From contig VXNJ01000001.1 of assembly GCA_009840625.1 (NCBI GenBank), positions 186,001-250,000 on the forward strand: a DNA stretch of 64,000 nucleotides, in the 5' to 3' direction. How positions within the stretch are numbered: the stretch's first letter is position 1; every line of letters starts with the position of its first letter. This document shows, one piece after another, positions 17,416 to 25,896 of the stretch. The translations under genes and the position numbers were made by a program. The notes beneath the pieces are model-generated. The model saw nothing but the letters and a program-made list of their open reading frames with translations, was not told the DNA's origin and searched no databases. This stretch comes from Chloroflexota bacterium (lineage in GTDB: Bacteria > Chloroflexota > UBA11872 > VXNJ01).

Positions 17416-19404
17416 TCAGTGGCAGCCCGCTCTGCTCGATTCGCCGTTTCCGGTCAATCCGTCTTCGCTGAGAATGCTCTCGATTTCGCCGGGCAGACCG
17501 AGCGCCGGGTTGTTTTGGAAGAAACCGTCCGGCTTGAGCATGAAGCCGATCTTGTGCGCCGGCATGACCGGCCATTCCTCGGTGCGCGGGATGTGCGTGT
17601 GGCCGAACGTGTACCAGACGACAAGGTCGGTATTGGCAAGCGGGCGGTCCTTGCCCGACCACCTGGCGAGCCCGGCATCGCCGGGCCGCTGGTTCGGGTA
17701 GTCGCCAGCCGCAAACCGTTCGGCCGGATCGTAGGCGGTCACCCACAGATGGTGCCGCAGGAATCCGGCCCGCCGTGAAACCGCCGCCGCCTCATGGGCC
17801 AGTGGAACCGAATTCTCGCCCGGAACCAGGCGGTAACCGGTCGGCTGTCCGGTGCGGTTCCGGGTGTTGGGGTTGACGATCTGCCAGTAGCGACTGGCCG
17901 AGGGATCGCAGCGTCGGCGTGCAACCGCTTCCGATTCGAGGGACTTGGGTCGGGCGACGAAGGCGTTCAGATGGGGGTTGCCCTCGCCCGGCGGCAGGCC
18001 GACCGCATCCACCTCCAGGACGCTGTTGCCCGGCCCGTCGACGTCCAGGTCCATCCGGACGTTGAAGAAGTGCTGGTGCACGGTGGCGCTGAGGCGGGGC
18101 GCCACTTCCACGCCGTGCATCGGGCGTTCACCCGGCGCCAGCGCCGTGACGCTCGGTATACCGGTGAGTTTTACTTCGAGTTCCAGGGATCCGTCCTGGC
18201 CAAAGATCCAGTAGAAGCCATATTCGTAGATCCCGACGGTGGTTATGAACGAGACCACCAGCCGGCGCGATCTGCGGACTTCCACGTCGCCGGTGCGCCA
18301 ATCGGTGTGCTTCCAGAGGATGCCGTCATCCTCCTCGTGCAGGCATATCGCGTTCTTTATCGTCCTGGGGTTGCCGGAGGAGTCGACCATGTGGGCGTCG
18401 AGATAGCGAATCTCGCCCAGGCAATCGCAACCCAGGGCCAGCGAATTCGCGGTCACACCGATCCCGTATTCGCCCACGTCGAATGCGTTCTTGCGGTAGC
18501 TGGTGATGCCGGGGTCGCCGTAGGGCACCAGCATTTCCGAGACCGCGGCGCGGTAAAGGATCGGTCGCAGACCGGCGCCATCCTCGTATCCAACCGTGTG
18601 CAGGACAAGCCCCTCGCGGGCGTTGAATCCGATCCGGAACCGCCATCCCTGCCAGCGGATTTCCCGGCCGCAGATGGTAAATCCCGGCCCCTGCGGTTGG
18701 GTTATCTGGAGCGGGCTGGGCGCCGGGCGCGTCGGGGCAACGTAGCGACCGGTCCAATTGGCCGGTTCCGGCGGGAGCGGGACCGCCCCGTGGTCCTCCA
18801 CCCGGACGACCTCCATCCGATTCAGGTCAATGATCGTCAGAAGGTTTTCGATCGGGCGGGCGTAACCGTTGTCGTGCGACTCCGCCCGCGCGTAGGCCAG
18901 CGCCCGGACCAGCCTTCGGCCCTTATCGCCGGCGGGTTCGTCGCCGTAATGGCCGGCCGACCACGGATCGAGCATCACCAGGTCGGGATCGCTCACGCCG
19001 CGTTTATTGATTGCGGCCAGAAACTCCGGGCAATTGCGCGCCACCCGTTGGCATTCGGCGGCCTCGTCCGGGGTAATCGCCGGTTGCACCCCCTCGATCA
19101 CCCGCCAGCTTGCGATTTCCGCACGGTTAAGGCAGACCATGACTTCGACGCAATCCCCGCTTTCGCGATCCAGCAGCACCGCGCTCGCCTGGCGATCGCA
19201 GTCCGCGCCCGGATCGTAGGCAAGCACTTCGGCCTTCGGAGGTTCGCGCACTTCGACGCTTATGAACCGCGGCGCTTTCGGGGCGCGAGCGTCGACACGG
19301 ATCAGGCCCACCACCGCGTCAATCTCCACGGTAGTGAGCGGATCCAGCGGGTGAACGCCGGCGGTTGCGGCGTCTAAGCGACGCGTGGGGTTGGAAATGC
19401 TCAT
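17416..19404 (-). CDS. Copper amine oxidase with altered topaquinone motif
   Basis: 662 residues from the ATG at 19404. Copper amine oxidases turn primary amines, O2 and water into aldehyde, H2O2 and ammonia, using topaquinone made from a Tyr. The catalytic base Asp309 lies in FDVGEYGIG, the conserved Cys pair in GCDCLGEI and AICLHEEDDGILWKH, and copper ligands are His443, His445 (HQH) and His604 before PRTEEWPVMP. The cofactor Tyr is Tyr393, but the residue before it is Ile392 (TVGIYEYG) where nearly all family members have Asn. Everything else is intact, so the gene is not simply decayed. No signal peptide is visible. Convergent with M81, divergent from the enolase-family gene. Confidence 0.93.
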   Translation of the reverse strand: MSISNPTRRLDAATAGVHPLDPLTTVEIDAVVGLIRVDARAPKAPRFISVEVREPPKAEVLAYDPGADCDRQASAVLLDRESGDCVEVMVCLNRAEIASWRVIEGVQPAITPDEAAECQRVARNCPEFLAAINKRGVSDPDLVMLDPWSAGHYGDEPAGDKGRRLVRALAYARAESHDNGYARPIENLLTIIDLNRMEVVRVEDHGAVPLPPEPANWTGRYVAPTRPAPSPLQITQPQGPGFTICGREIRWQGWRFRIGFNAREGLVLHTVGYEDGAGLRPILYRAAVSEMLVPYGDPGITSYRKNAFDVGEYGIGVTANSLALGCDCLGEIRYLDAHMVDSSGNPRTIKNAICLHEEDDGILWKHTDWRTGDVEVRRSRRLVVSFITTVGIYEYGFYWIFGQDGSLELEVKLTGIPSVTALAPGERPMHGVEVAPRLSATVHQHFFNVRMDLDVDGPGNSVLEVDAVGLPPGEGNPHLNAFVARPKSLESEAVARRRCDPSASRYWQIVNPNTRNRTGQPTGYRLVPGENSVPLAHEAAAVSRRAGFLRHHLWVTAYDPAERFAAGDYPNQRPGDAGLARWSGKDRPLANTDLVVWYTFGHTHIPRTEEWPVMPAHKIGFMLKPDGFFQNNPALGLPGEIESILSEDGLTGNGESSRAGCH

Positions 19405-19584
19405 GTCTTCGTCGATTCGATTCCCCGCCGCAGGTCCCGGGCGGCTGCCTAACCAAGCGCGCTCGGCGCTGGTCCGAGTCAATTATTTGCTGGCAGAGCG
19501 GGGAACGCTGGCGGTTCCCTCGCCGCCCAGATGTCTGGGCCGTGGAAGAATCTGCCCGTGAACAGTCCGGACGCGGAGTCATGC

Positions 19585-20754
19585 ATGAATCAGGGCCCGA
19601 AGATTACCGCCGTGGAGATCACCTCGTTTGAATTCCACCTGAACCAGATGGGACGCGACCACAACGGCTTCAACCTGGTATTTGAGCCCGGCGGGAAGCT
19701 GCGGCAGGAAGGCAGCATCCTGCAAATCCACACCGACCAGGGCGTCAGCGGCGAATTCCCGATCGGCGCCGGGCCGGCCGAATCACAGGTCCGGATGTGC
19801 GCAAATTACCTGATCGGTAAGGATGCGACCGCGCGCGAACAGATCTACAACGATCTCAAGCGCGGACTGCGGCACTTCGACAAGCTGGCGGTGGGCGTGA
19901 TCGACATCTGCCTCTGGGACATCGCCGGAAAACTTTACGGCGAACCGCTGTACCGGCTGCTCGGCGGGAGCCGGCGCCCGCTGCCGGCATACGCCTCCAC
20001 CCTGCACGGTGACGAGAACGGCGGGCTATCTGATCCGCAGCAGTTTGCCGAGTTCGCCGTTCAGTGTCGCGAGATGGGTTATCCGGCATTCAAGATCCAC
20101 GGCTGGGGCCTGGCCGCAAGGCACATAAAGCGCGAGATCGACAACATTCTGGCCGTGCGCGCCGCAGTCGGACCGGACTTGGAGCTGATGCTGGACCCGG
20201 CCTGCGAGATCGACACGTTCGGGCAGGCGCTCGCGGTCGGTAGGGCCTGCGACGAAGCCGATTTCTTCTGGTACGAGGACCCATTCAAGGATGGCGGCGT
20301 ATCGGCGTTCGCGCACCGCAAGCTGCGGCAGCTGCTCAGCACTCCGATCCTGCAAACCGAGCACGTGCGCCTCCTGGAACAGCACGTCGACTTCATCCTG
20401 GCCGAGGGGACCGACTACGTGCGGGCCGGGGCACACGAGGACGGCGGCATTACCGGCGCGCTCAAGATCGCTCACGCCGCCGAGGGATTCGGCCTGGACG
20501 TCGAATTCCACGGTCCGGGGCCGGTCCACCGGCACCTGATGTCGGCGATTCGCAACACCAACTACTACGAATTGGGCCTGGTGCACCCCCGTGTTCCGAC
20601 CACCAGGGCGTCGGTCTACCTGGACTACAACGACGATCTGGACGGGATCGATTCGGACGGAAACGTGTATGCCCCGCAGGAACCCGGGATCGGAGTCCAA
20701 ATCGACTGGGACTGGATCGGCGCACACCGGACCGGCCACTGGCGGATCGACTAG
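19585..20754 (+). CDS. Mandelate racemase/muconate lactonising enzyme (enolase superfamily) protein
   Basis: 389 residues with an N-terminal capping domain and a C-terminal barrel. Likely Mg ligands are Asp in MLDPACE, Glu in WYEDPF and Glu in LQTEHV. A Lys sits in FKIHGW at the end of the second barrel strand and a His in EFHGPGP, the typical acid/base positions. The Asp that pairs with this His in mandelate racemase has no obvious counterpart (the region reads RAGAHEDGGITG), so I would not assign racemisation; dehydration of a sugar acid is equally possible. The ATG at 19585 has GGAG eight bases upstream and is preferred over an upstream in-frame start at 19531. Confidence 0.9.
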   Translation: MNQGPKITAVEITSFEFHLNQMGRDHNGFNLVFEPGGKLRQEGSILQIHTDQGVSGEFPIGAGPAESQVRMCANYLIGKDATAREQIYNDLKRGLRHFDKLAVGVIDICLWDIAGKLYGEPLYRLLGGSRRPLPAYASTLHGDENGGLSDPQQFAEFAVQCREMGYPAFKIHGWGLAARHIKREIDNILAVRAAVGPDLELMLDPACEIDTFGQALAVGRACDEADFFWYEDPFKDGGVSAFAHRKLRQLLSTPILQTEHVRLLEQHVDFILAEGTDYVRAGAHEDGGITGALKIAHAAEGFGLDVEFHGPGPVHRHLMSAIRNTNYYELGLVHPRVPTTRASVYLDYNDDLDGIDSDGNVYAPQEPGIGVQIDWDWIGAHRTGHWRID

Positions 20755-20824
20755 GCCACGGCGCAGGCCGATGGCGACCCGAGCCCGCCCGCGCGGAGCC
20801 GGCGTCGGCGGTAAGTCCCGGGGG

Positions 20825-22198
20825 CTATCTGATTAGAAATCGCAGCGCATGGGCCGGTGAATCCGGCAGCGGAACCGACGGCCGGAGCAGGAGGCGTCCG
20901 TCGTCGTAGCTGGCCGGCGCCGCGGCGCTCGACCCGAGCAGGGTCGCGTGCCGCAGCCGTCCGGGCAGGTCCAGCCGCAGGCTGATTCCGTCCGGGCCGG
21001 GCCGGCCGAGCACGATCGCGTAAACGGCATCGCCCTTGGCGGTGAAGCGGACTGGCATACCGTCTTCGGTTTCGCCGGTGGCGCGCACCCATGGCCGGGT
21101 GCCGAATATCGCCTCGCCGTTTCGCTCCAGCCAGGCGCCCAGGCCGCGCAAGCGTTCCGCCTGGATCTGCGGGATGCTCCCGTCGGCCCGCGGCCCGACG
21201 TTGAGCAGCAGGTTGCCGTTCTTGCTGACGATGTCGCAGAGCAGGTGGATCAGGTCGGTCTCGGATACGGTGTGCTCGGCGGTCTCGGACCGGTTGTACC
21301 CGAATGAATAGCCCAGGCCGCGACAGGACTCCCACTTGTAGGGAGCGATTTCGTCTAGCTGGGAGTATTCGGGGGTCGTGAAGTCGTGATGGCGCCTACT
21401 CGAGCCGGGCTTGCGGGTTTCGAAGCGGTCGTTGATCAGGCCGTCGGGATGGTCGTTGTAAAAGTCGGCCACGATCGCGGCCAGGTCCGCCTGTTCCGGG
21501 TAACCGATGTCGTTCCAGAGGATGATCGGATCGTAACGCTCCCGCAGCTCGCGCCAGTGCGCGTCGGCGTAGGCGGCGAATTCGGGTGTGTGATTGATCG
21601 TCGCGCCGACCAGCTCCTGGGATTTGATGGGTGTCGGGTTGAAGCTCCAGTCGAGTCCGCCCGAGTAATAGAGCCCCATGCGCAGACCCAGGCCGCGGAC
21701 CGCGTCGGTCAATTCCCCGACCAGGTCGCGTTCGCTGCAGCGCCGATCGGGCGGCAAATGCGGGTTCTCCACCCGGCTGGGCCAGAGGGTGAAGCCATCA
21801 TGGTGCTTGCTGGTCAGCACCACGTAGCCGGCGCCGGAGGACTTGAACAGCTTCGCCATTGCAAGCGGGTCCCATCGCCGCGTCCGGGCATTGAATTCCT
21901 CGGCAAAGTCCATGTAGTCGAAGCCGTCGCCGAAGGTCGTCCGGTGGTGCTCGAATGTCGGTGAGCCCTCGATCCGGAGCGTATTCAGATACCACTCCGA
22001 ATATGGATTGTTGGCAAACCACCGGTCCCAGTCGACGGTTCCGAATTCACCTACCGGCGTCGCCCAAGCCGGAACCGAGAAAAGTCCCCAGTGGACGAAG
22101 ATCCCGAGCTTGGCGTCGTGGTACCAATCCGGTACCCGGTGCATGCGGATGGATTCCCAATTGGGTTCAAATCGCACATCTTGCTGGGCATTGCTCAT
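20825..22198 (-). CDS. Alpha-L-fucosidase, GH29
   Basis: 457 residues. N-terminal catalytic barrel with WYHDAKLGIFVHWG near residue 25, LTSKHHDGFTLWPS near 128 and ILWND near 226, where Asp230 is the expected nucleophile, then LLLNVGPRADGSIP and a C-terminal beta-sandwich. GH29 enzymes remove alpha-L-fucose from glycans with retention. No secretion signal is visible, so it may act on imported oligosaccharides. The ATG at 22198 is used because it begins family-like sequence and has AAGGAAG upstream; a TTG at 22216 is in frame. It is convergent with the enolase-superfamily gene and divergent from a methyltransferase gene. Confidence 0.93.
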   Translation of the reverse strand: MSNAQQDVRFEPNWESIRMHRVPDWYHDAKLGIFVHWGLFSVPAWATPVGEFGTVDWDRWFANNPYSEWYLNTLRIEGSPTFEHHRTTFGDGFDYMDFAEEFNARTRRWDPLAMAKLFKSSGAGYVVLTSKHHDGFTLWPSRVENPHLPPDRRCSERDLVGELTDAVRGLGLRMGLYYSGGLDWSFNPTPIKSQELVGATINHTPEFAAYADAHWRELRERYDPIILWNDIGYPEQADLAAIVADFYNDHPDGLINDRFETRKPGSSRRHHDFTTPEYSQLDEIAPYKWESCRGLGYSFGYNRSETAEHTVSETDLIHLLCDIVSKNGNLLLNVGPRADGSIPQIQAERLRGLGAWLERNGEAIFGTRPWVRATGETEDGMPVRFTAKGDAVYAIVLGRPGPDGISLRLDLPGRLRHATLLGSSAAAPASYDDGRLLLRPSVPLPDSPAHALRFLIR

Positions 22199-22475
22199 GC
22201 AGGGGACTTCCTTCAATGCTGCGGATCGAAATCACCCCCGCCACAATCGCTCTCGGGTTTGGCATCGGGATCTCGCGCGGACTCGGCAACGCTCTGCAAG
22301 GGATGCCCTCGGCGCATGCCGTTAAATGATCTTCGCTGCGCGACGGCGGATCCGGCGGGACCTGCGCCGGGTGACCCGGCAACCGCGACCCGGTCCGGTT
22401 CGGCGTCAGGCACAATCTCCGGGATGTCGGTCCTCAAGATGCACGGCCGGCGCGAGGACGTTCGAGGAGTCGCAA

Positions 22476-23075
22476 ATGGATGACTGCCCAATCGAGAAAG
22501 TCGATGCCGGGCACGAACCGACGATGGCCGAGCGGTTGCTGTCGCCGGACCGCGAGCGGTGGGCGGATTCGGCGACGGTGCTTTCACACCTGGGGATTGC
22601 GTCCGACGCCCGAATCGCCGATATCGGATGCGGTCCAGGGTATTACACGGTCCGTCTGGCGGGCGTCGCCGGCCGCGGCTTGGTCTACGCGCTGGACGTT
22701 GACCCGGACATGCTGGAGCTTTGCCGCCTGACCGTTTCCAAATCCGGCCTGAAAAACGTCCTCGTCCGCCGCTGCGGGGAATACGAATTCGGTCTGGAGG
22801 ACATGACGCTGGACCTTGTATTCCTTTCCTGCGTGGTCCACCACGCCGATGACCACGTCCGGTTCCTGGTCGCTGCGCGGCGGCTGCTCAAGGCCTCCGG
22901 ACGATGCGCAATGCTGGAGTGGGTTGAGCGCGAGTCCGATTTCGGCCCGCCGCGGGAGCGGCGCATCGGACACGACCGGTTGATGACCTTGGCGTCCGAG
23001 GCCGGGTTTGCCGGCCTCGAGTACCACAGCCTCAGCGAACACCAGTACCTTGTGTTGGCCGCTTCCGGCAACTGA
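22476..23075 (+). CDS. Class I SAM-dependent methyltransferase
   Basis: 199 residues with a Rossmann-like methyltransferase fold. SAM-binding motif I is ADIGCGPGYYT near residues 47-57, an acidic residue ends strand 2 in YALDVDPDM, and FLSCVVHHADD marks motif IV. Near the end EWVERESDFGPPRERRI resembles UbiE-like methyltransferases common in anaerobes and thermophiles. The methyl acceptor is unknown. The ATG at 22476 is clearly the start, with GAGGAG seven bases upstream. Divergent from the fucosidase gene across 277 nt in which I see no other feature. Confidence 0.87.
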   Translation: MDDCPIEKVDAGHEPTMAERLLSPDRERWADSATVLSHLGIASDARIADIGCGPGYYTVRLAGVAGRGLVYALDVDPDMLELCRLTVSKSGLKNVLVRRCGEYEFGLEDMTLDLVFLSCVVHHADDHVRFLVAARRLLKASGRCAMLEWVERESDFGPPRERRIGHDRLMTLASEAGFAGLEYHSLSEHQYLVLAASGN

Positions 23076-23113
23076 ATTGACGGTGCCCTTTTAGGCCGGG
23101 CCGATCCCAGCGC

Positions 23114-23131
23114 CCGGCGCAGCCGCGCCGG
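23114..23131. terminator. Perfect GC hairpin between convergent genes
   Basis: CCGGCGC (23114-23120), loop AGCC, GCGCCGG (23125-23131), about 40 nt after the methyltransferase stop and 30 nt from the end of the convergent AIM24-like gene. No T tract. A plausible shared terminator or processing site. Confidence 0.4.
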
Positions 23132-23159
23132 CCCGGTGCGGACCCGATTCGCAGCCGCG

Positions 23160-23852
23160 TTACTGCCCGCGTTTGCTGGTGGGCAGGAAGGGGACCAGCC
23201 GCGCCGCCAGCGATGAGAGGTTGCGGGTCTGGACCCACACTTGGCCCTCGCCAGTGAACCGCATCACCAGTCCCTCGCCGCCGACCAGAAGGGACCGCAG
23301 GCCGCCGACTTTGCCGATCGTGTAGTCGACGTCGTCGCTAAATGCGACCAGGTGGCCGGTGTCGACCACCAGCTCGCTGCCCGGTTCGACGGCCAGTTTC
23401 TTGATGGCCCCGTAGGAGTTGTAGTAGACCGTCCCCGCGTCGCCTTCCGAGAACGCGCGCAGAAAGAAGACGCTTTCGCCGCTGAAAAACCCGCGAAAGC
23501 CCTGGAATTGCGAGTCGGTCTGGACGTTGGCGCTGCAAGCCATGAATGAACTGGCCTGAATGAACAGGTTCTGGCCGGGTTCCAGATCGAAGGTCCCGAT
23601 GTCGCCCGGCGTCGCAGGCGCCAGGCTCACCTGGCCACCTCCGGATTCGGCGGTGAACGTATTGATAAAGAACGACTCGCCGCCCAGCATCCGTTTGAAT
23701 CCGCTCACCAGGCCGCCCCCGGCCGACCCGGTCTGCATTGACACTCCGCGCTGGGCGACCATCGCGCCCGGCTCGGCCTTGATGCTTTCGCCCGGATCAA
23801 GATTGACCGTAAGCAGCGCGTAGGCCGGATCGAATTCGATGTGGGTCTGCAT
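23160..23852 (-). CDS. AIM24/TIGR00266 family protein
   Basis: 230 residues of repeated beta-structure typical of the TIGR00266/AIM24 family, with EPGAMVAQRGVSMQTG near the N-terminus, GGGLVSGFKRMLGGESFF, and LVVDTGHLVAFSDDVDYT near the C-terminus. Yeast Aim24 is a mitochondrial inner-membrane factor; the bacterial role is unknown. Cytoplasmic, no membrane segment. The ATG at 23852 is preceded by AGGGAAG eight bases upstream. Divergent from the hydroxyacid dehydrogenase gene. Confidence 0.92.
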   Translation of the reverse strand: MQTHIEFDPAYALLTVNLDPGESIKAEPGAMVAQRGVSMQTGSAGGGLVSGFKRMLGGESFFINTFTAESGGGQVSLAPATPGDIGTFDLEPGQNLFIQASSFMACSANVQTDSQFQGFRGFFSGESVFFLRAFSEGDAGTVYYNSYGAIKKLAVEPGSELVVDTGHLVAFSDDVDYTIGKVGGLRSLLVGGEGLVMRFTGEGQVWVQTRNLSSLAARLVPFLPTSKRGQ

Positions 23853-24036
23853 TCTGCAACTTCCCTGTGGTTTCCGGACCGGCAGTCGGACCGGTGTCGC
23901 TAATTCAAGCTACGAAACCAACGATTTGCCGGATTCATCTGCGGCCGCGCCGCCACGGCGCTCACCGGCGGGCCGCCGGACCCAGGCGATAGCGGCAATA
24001 ATCTGCACCGAGCAGGAAAACCAAGAACACTCCGCG

Positions 24037-25026
24037 ATGGCGCCAGCATCAGCAACCGACAAGCCGCCGACACCGGTCCGGATAGTCGTGCCCGGCGACT
24101 TCCCGCCGCAAATCCAGGGTTCGCCGCACCTGGAGCTTTTAGACGGCTACGGGGACGTGAAGATCTACCGCGACCTGCCGGCCGACGTCGCCGATCTGGT
24201 CGCCCGCTCGCGCGGGGCGGAGGTGATCATAAACACCCGAAGTTCGGTCGCCTGGCCGGCCGCAGCGCTGCGCCGGTTGCCCGAACTGCGGCTCATCGCA
24301 ACTTGCTCAATCGGTGTCGACATGATCGACCTGGCGGCCGCCCGCGACTGCGGCGTCGCCGTATGCAACCTTCCCGGGCGGACTGCCCCGGTTGTCGCCG
24401 AACACGCCGTGGCCCTGATGTACGCGGCCGCCCGCCGCCTTGCCGAGCAAACCGCCGCGATTCGCTCCGGCGAATGGCCTTCCGGGCACTCCATGTCGCT
24501 CCGCGGCAAAACCGTCGGCATTGTCGGAACCGGCAACATCGGGGCGGATTTCGCCCGCGTCTGCAATGCGCTGGGCATGCGTTGCATCGCCTGGACTTTC
24601 AATCCCGACCCGGAGCGGGCCAAGCGCCTCGGCGTGCGCTACGTCGAATTCGACCAGTTGCTTGCCGAAGCCGACGTGGTTAGCCTGCACCTGCGGCTCA
24701 GTCCGCAGTCGCAGGGATTGATCGGCCCGCGCGAATTCGGGTTGATGAAGCCCGGCGCGCTTTTCGTGAACGTCAGCCGCGGCGGGCTTGTCGACGAGGC
24801 GGCGCTGGTCGATGCCCTTCGCTCAGGTCATCTGGCCGGGGCCGGACTGGACGTGTTTGAACCCGAGCCGCCCCTGCCGGACAATCCGCTGCTGGCCTGT
24901 CAAAACGTGGTGTTCAGTCCGCACGTGGCCGACATGACCCCGGAGGGGGCCGACCTCCTGAATGAAGGCGCGGTCGAGAATGTGATCGCTTTTCTGCAGG
25001 GCCGCGCCCAGAACCGGGTGGCCTGA
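24037..25026 (+). CDS. D-isomer-specific 2-hydroxyacid dehydrogenase
   Basis: 329 residues of the phosphoglycerate dehydrogenase-like family. NAD-binding motif GTGNIG near residue 167, catalytic Arg in NVSRGGLVD near 247, Glu in DVFEPEPP and His in FSPHVADMT. It reduces a 2-keto acid or oxidises a D-2-hydroxyacid; whether it is SerA-like, glyoxylate reductase or other cannot be told, and no ACT domain is present. The ATG at 24037 is chosen because family similarity begins soon after; the frame is open further upstream but reads as non-coding. Followed 37 nt later by a methyltransferase gene. Confidence 0.9.
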   Translation: MAPASATDKPPTPVRIVVPGDFPPQIQGSPHLELLDGYGDVKIYRDLPADVADLVARSRGAEVIINTRSSVAWPAAALRRLPELRLIATCSIGVDMIDLAAARDCGVAVCNLPGRTAPVVAEHAVALMYAAARRLAEQTAAIRSGEWPSGHSMSLRGKTVGIVGTGNIGADFARVCNALGMRCIAWTFNPDPERAKRLGVRYVEFDQLLAEADVVSLHLRLSPQSQGLIGPREFGLMKPGALFVNVSRGGLVDEAALVDALRSGHLAGAGLDVFEPEPPLPDNPLLACQNVVFSPHVADMTPEGADLLNEGAVENVIAFLQGRAQNRVA

Positions 25027-25063
25027 TCGGGGCCGGCCCATTTCCGATAGAAAGCAGCCTGAT

Positions 25064-25867
25064 TTGGACCAGCGCCTGTCGCTCAACCGCCGCAACTGGA
25101 ACCAGCGCACCCCGGTTCACGCCGGTTCGCGTTCCTACGACCTGGACGGTTTTCGAGCCGGCCGCCAGTCGCTGCGCCCGATCGAACTTGAGGCGGTGGG
25201 GGATGCCGCCGGGCGCAGCCTTTTGCACCTGCAGTGCCACTTCGGCCTGGACACGATTTCCTGGGCGCGGCTGGGGGTCCGCGCCACCGGCGTGGACTTC
25301 TCCGACCGGGCGATCGCCCTGGCCCGTGAGCTGAACGCCGAAGCCGGCACCAACGCCAGGTTCATCTGCTCCGACGTCTACTCCCTGCCGGCGGTCCTGA
25401 AGCAACAGTTCGATTGGGTCTTCACGTCTTACGGGGTGTTGGCCTGGCTCCCCGATCTTGCCCGCTGGGCTCAGGTCGTCCACCGCCACCTTGTGCCCGG
25501 CGGGTCGTTCCTGATCGTCGATTTCCATCCGCTGCTCAGCACCTACGAACCCGCCCCGCAGGGTCATGAGGTCGCCAATTCCTATTTCCATCACGAACTG
25601 GCGGTTCCCGGCAACCAGCCCACTTATGCCGGCGGCGGGCGAATCGAATCGCCCTGCTTTGAGTGGCAGCACAGCCTCGGAGACGTGGTAAGCGCGCTGT
25701 GCGATACGGGTCTTGTGATCGAATCCTTGACCGAGTTTCCTTTCTGCTACTACCGGGCTCTCCCGCACATGGTCCGCGGCGCCGACGGTTGGTGGCGGTT
25801 TCCCGAAAACAACGATTCCATTCCCCAGATGTTTTCGATCAAGGCCCGCAAGCCAAAAACGCGATGA
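25064..25867 (+). CDS. Class I SAM-dependent methyltransferase
   Basis: 267 residues. SAM motif I is unusual: LLHLQCHFGLDTISWA rather than the common GxGxG, followed by ATGVDFSDRAIALARELN, a pattern seen in a recognisable bacterial methyltransferase group of unknown substrate. Later motifs include VFTSYGVLAWLPDLARWA and GGSFLIVDFHPLL. It starts at a TTG (25064), since no ATG or GTG gives the conserved N-terminus; the ribosome site is weak. Probably co-transcribed with the hydroxyacid dehydrogenase gene 37 nt upstream. Convergent with the agarase-like gene. Confidence 0.85.
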   Translation: MDQRLSLNRRNWNQRTPVHAGSRSYDLDGFRAGRQSLRPIELEAVGDAAGRSLLHLQCHFGLDTISWARLGVRATGVDFSDRAIALARELNAEAGTNARFICSDVYSLPAVLKQQFDWVFTSYGVLAWLPDLARWAQVVHRHLVPGGSFLIVDFHPLLSTYEPAPQGHEVANSYFHHELAVPGNQPTYAGGGRIESPCFEWQHSLGDVVSALCDTGLVIESLTEFPFCYYRALPHMVRGADGWWRFPENNDSIPQMFSIKARKPKTR

Positions 25868-25896
25868 AGCGCAATCCGGCCGGACTATTGGCCCGG

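Noticed and set aside
17794-19377. Long plus-strand open frame of 527 codons
   Set aside because: It is antisense to the copper amine oxidase, which has all family motifs; GC-rich codon bias keeps this frame open.
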